This document shows, piece after piece, positions 51,943 to 52,061 of a DNA stretch of 52,061 nt. A program made the position numbers and the translations under genes. Source of the stretch: a candidate division KSB1 bacterium (GTDB lineage: Bacteria > Zhuqueibacterota > JdFR-76 > DREG01); assembly GCA_022566355.1 (NCBI GenBank), contig JADFJB010000014.1:1-52061 (forward strand), read 5' to 3'. The notes beneath the pieces were generated by a model. It saw nothing but the letters and a program-made list of their open reading frames with translations, was not told where the DNA came from and did no database searches. Every line of letters begins with the position of its first letter. Within the stretch, counting starts at the first letter, position 1.

Positions 51943-52061
51943 GACTTGAGACTTGAGACTTGAGACTTGAGACTTGAGACTTGAGACTTGAGACTTGAGA
52001 CTTGAGACTTGAGACTTGAGACTTGAGACTTGAGACTTGAGACTTGAGACTTGAGACTTGA
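51929..52061. repeat. Tandem heptamer array (GACTTGA x19)
   Basis: Nineteen perfect copies of GACTTGA run to the last base of the window, so the true length is unknown. The array begins inside the cyclase gene and supplies its stop codon. A long perfect array at the end of a contig is a typical assembly break point. Confidence 0.98.

Overview
The window looks like a chromosomal piece of a Gram-negative, heterotrophic bacterium of the FCB type (a Calditrichota/KSB1/Marinimicrobia-like lineage is my best guess, not proven). Reasons: many exported proteins whose signal peptides end in ..AQ or at a lipobox Cys, several outer-membrane beta-barrels, a TonB-dependent receptor with an N-terminal carboxypeptidase-regulatory-like domain, GHL10 and GxGYxYP glycoside-hydrolase-like proteins, and AT-leaning base use. 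No phage, CRISPR, transposase or integrase gene was recognised.

Layout. 0-5 kb: a minus-strand operon of sensor kinase, NtrC-type regulator, coiled-coil periplasmic protein and outer-membrane barrel. 5-11.7 kb: envelope genes, including a META lipoprotein, a large outer-membrane protein, and a run of lipoprotein, barrel, DUF2330 protein, serpin and a frameshifted DUF6174 lipoprotein. 12-19.4 kb: GxGYxYP protein, long-type isocitrate lyase, a small protein and a GHL10 glycoside-hydrolase-like protein. 19.8-21.7 kb: TlpA-like lipoprotein, thioredoxin, ECF sigma factor and zinc-binding anti-sigma factor, which together suggest a thiol-stress circuit. 21.7-26.5 kb: a TRAP transporter (TatT, DctP, DctQ, DctM) with a trailing TPR protein. 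27-30.7 kb: a FadN/FadA beta-oxidation pair, which feeds acetyl-CoA to the glyoxylate shunt represented by isocitrate lyase.

31-38 kb is accessory in character: lipoproteins, a GH114/TM1410-like protein, an AmmeMemoRadiSam radical SAM enzyme, a HAD hydrolase whose 3' end is repeated 1.4 kb further on as a pseudogene, attC-like inverted structures after both HAD copies, small orphan genes and an AT-rich glycosyltransferase. 38.2-42 kb is a visibly GC-richer block (ammonium transporter, TorF-like porin, frameshifted MFS transporter) that was probably acquired. A frameshifted MGMT/ATL-like gene follows. 43.3-50.3 kb is an iron-uptake operon: DtxR-like repressor, TonB-dependent receptor, ferric-binding protein, permease and ATPase, with an inverted-repeat operator candidate. 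50.3-51.3 kb holds no protein gene but has a well-delimited small-RNA candidate and an odd tRNA. The window ends with a cyclase/kynurenine-formamidase-like gene whose stop codon lies inside a 19-copy heptamer array.

Two themes run through the window. Intergenic arrays of 7- or 8-bp words occur at five places, and palindromic dispersed elements at several more. Three genes (DUF6174, MFS, MGMT-like) are each broken by a single-base indel, so either decay is under way or the assembly contains indel errors.
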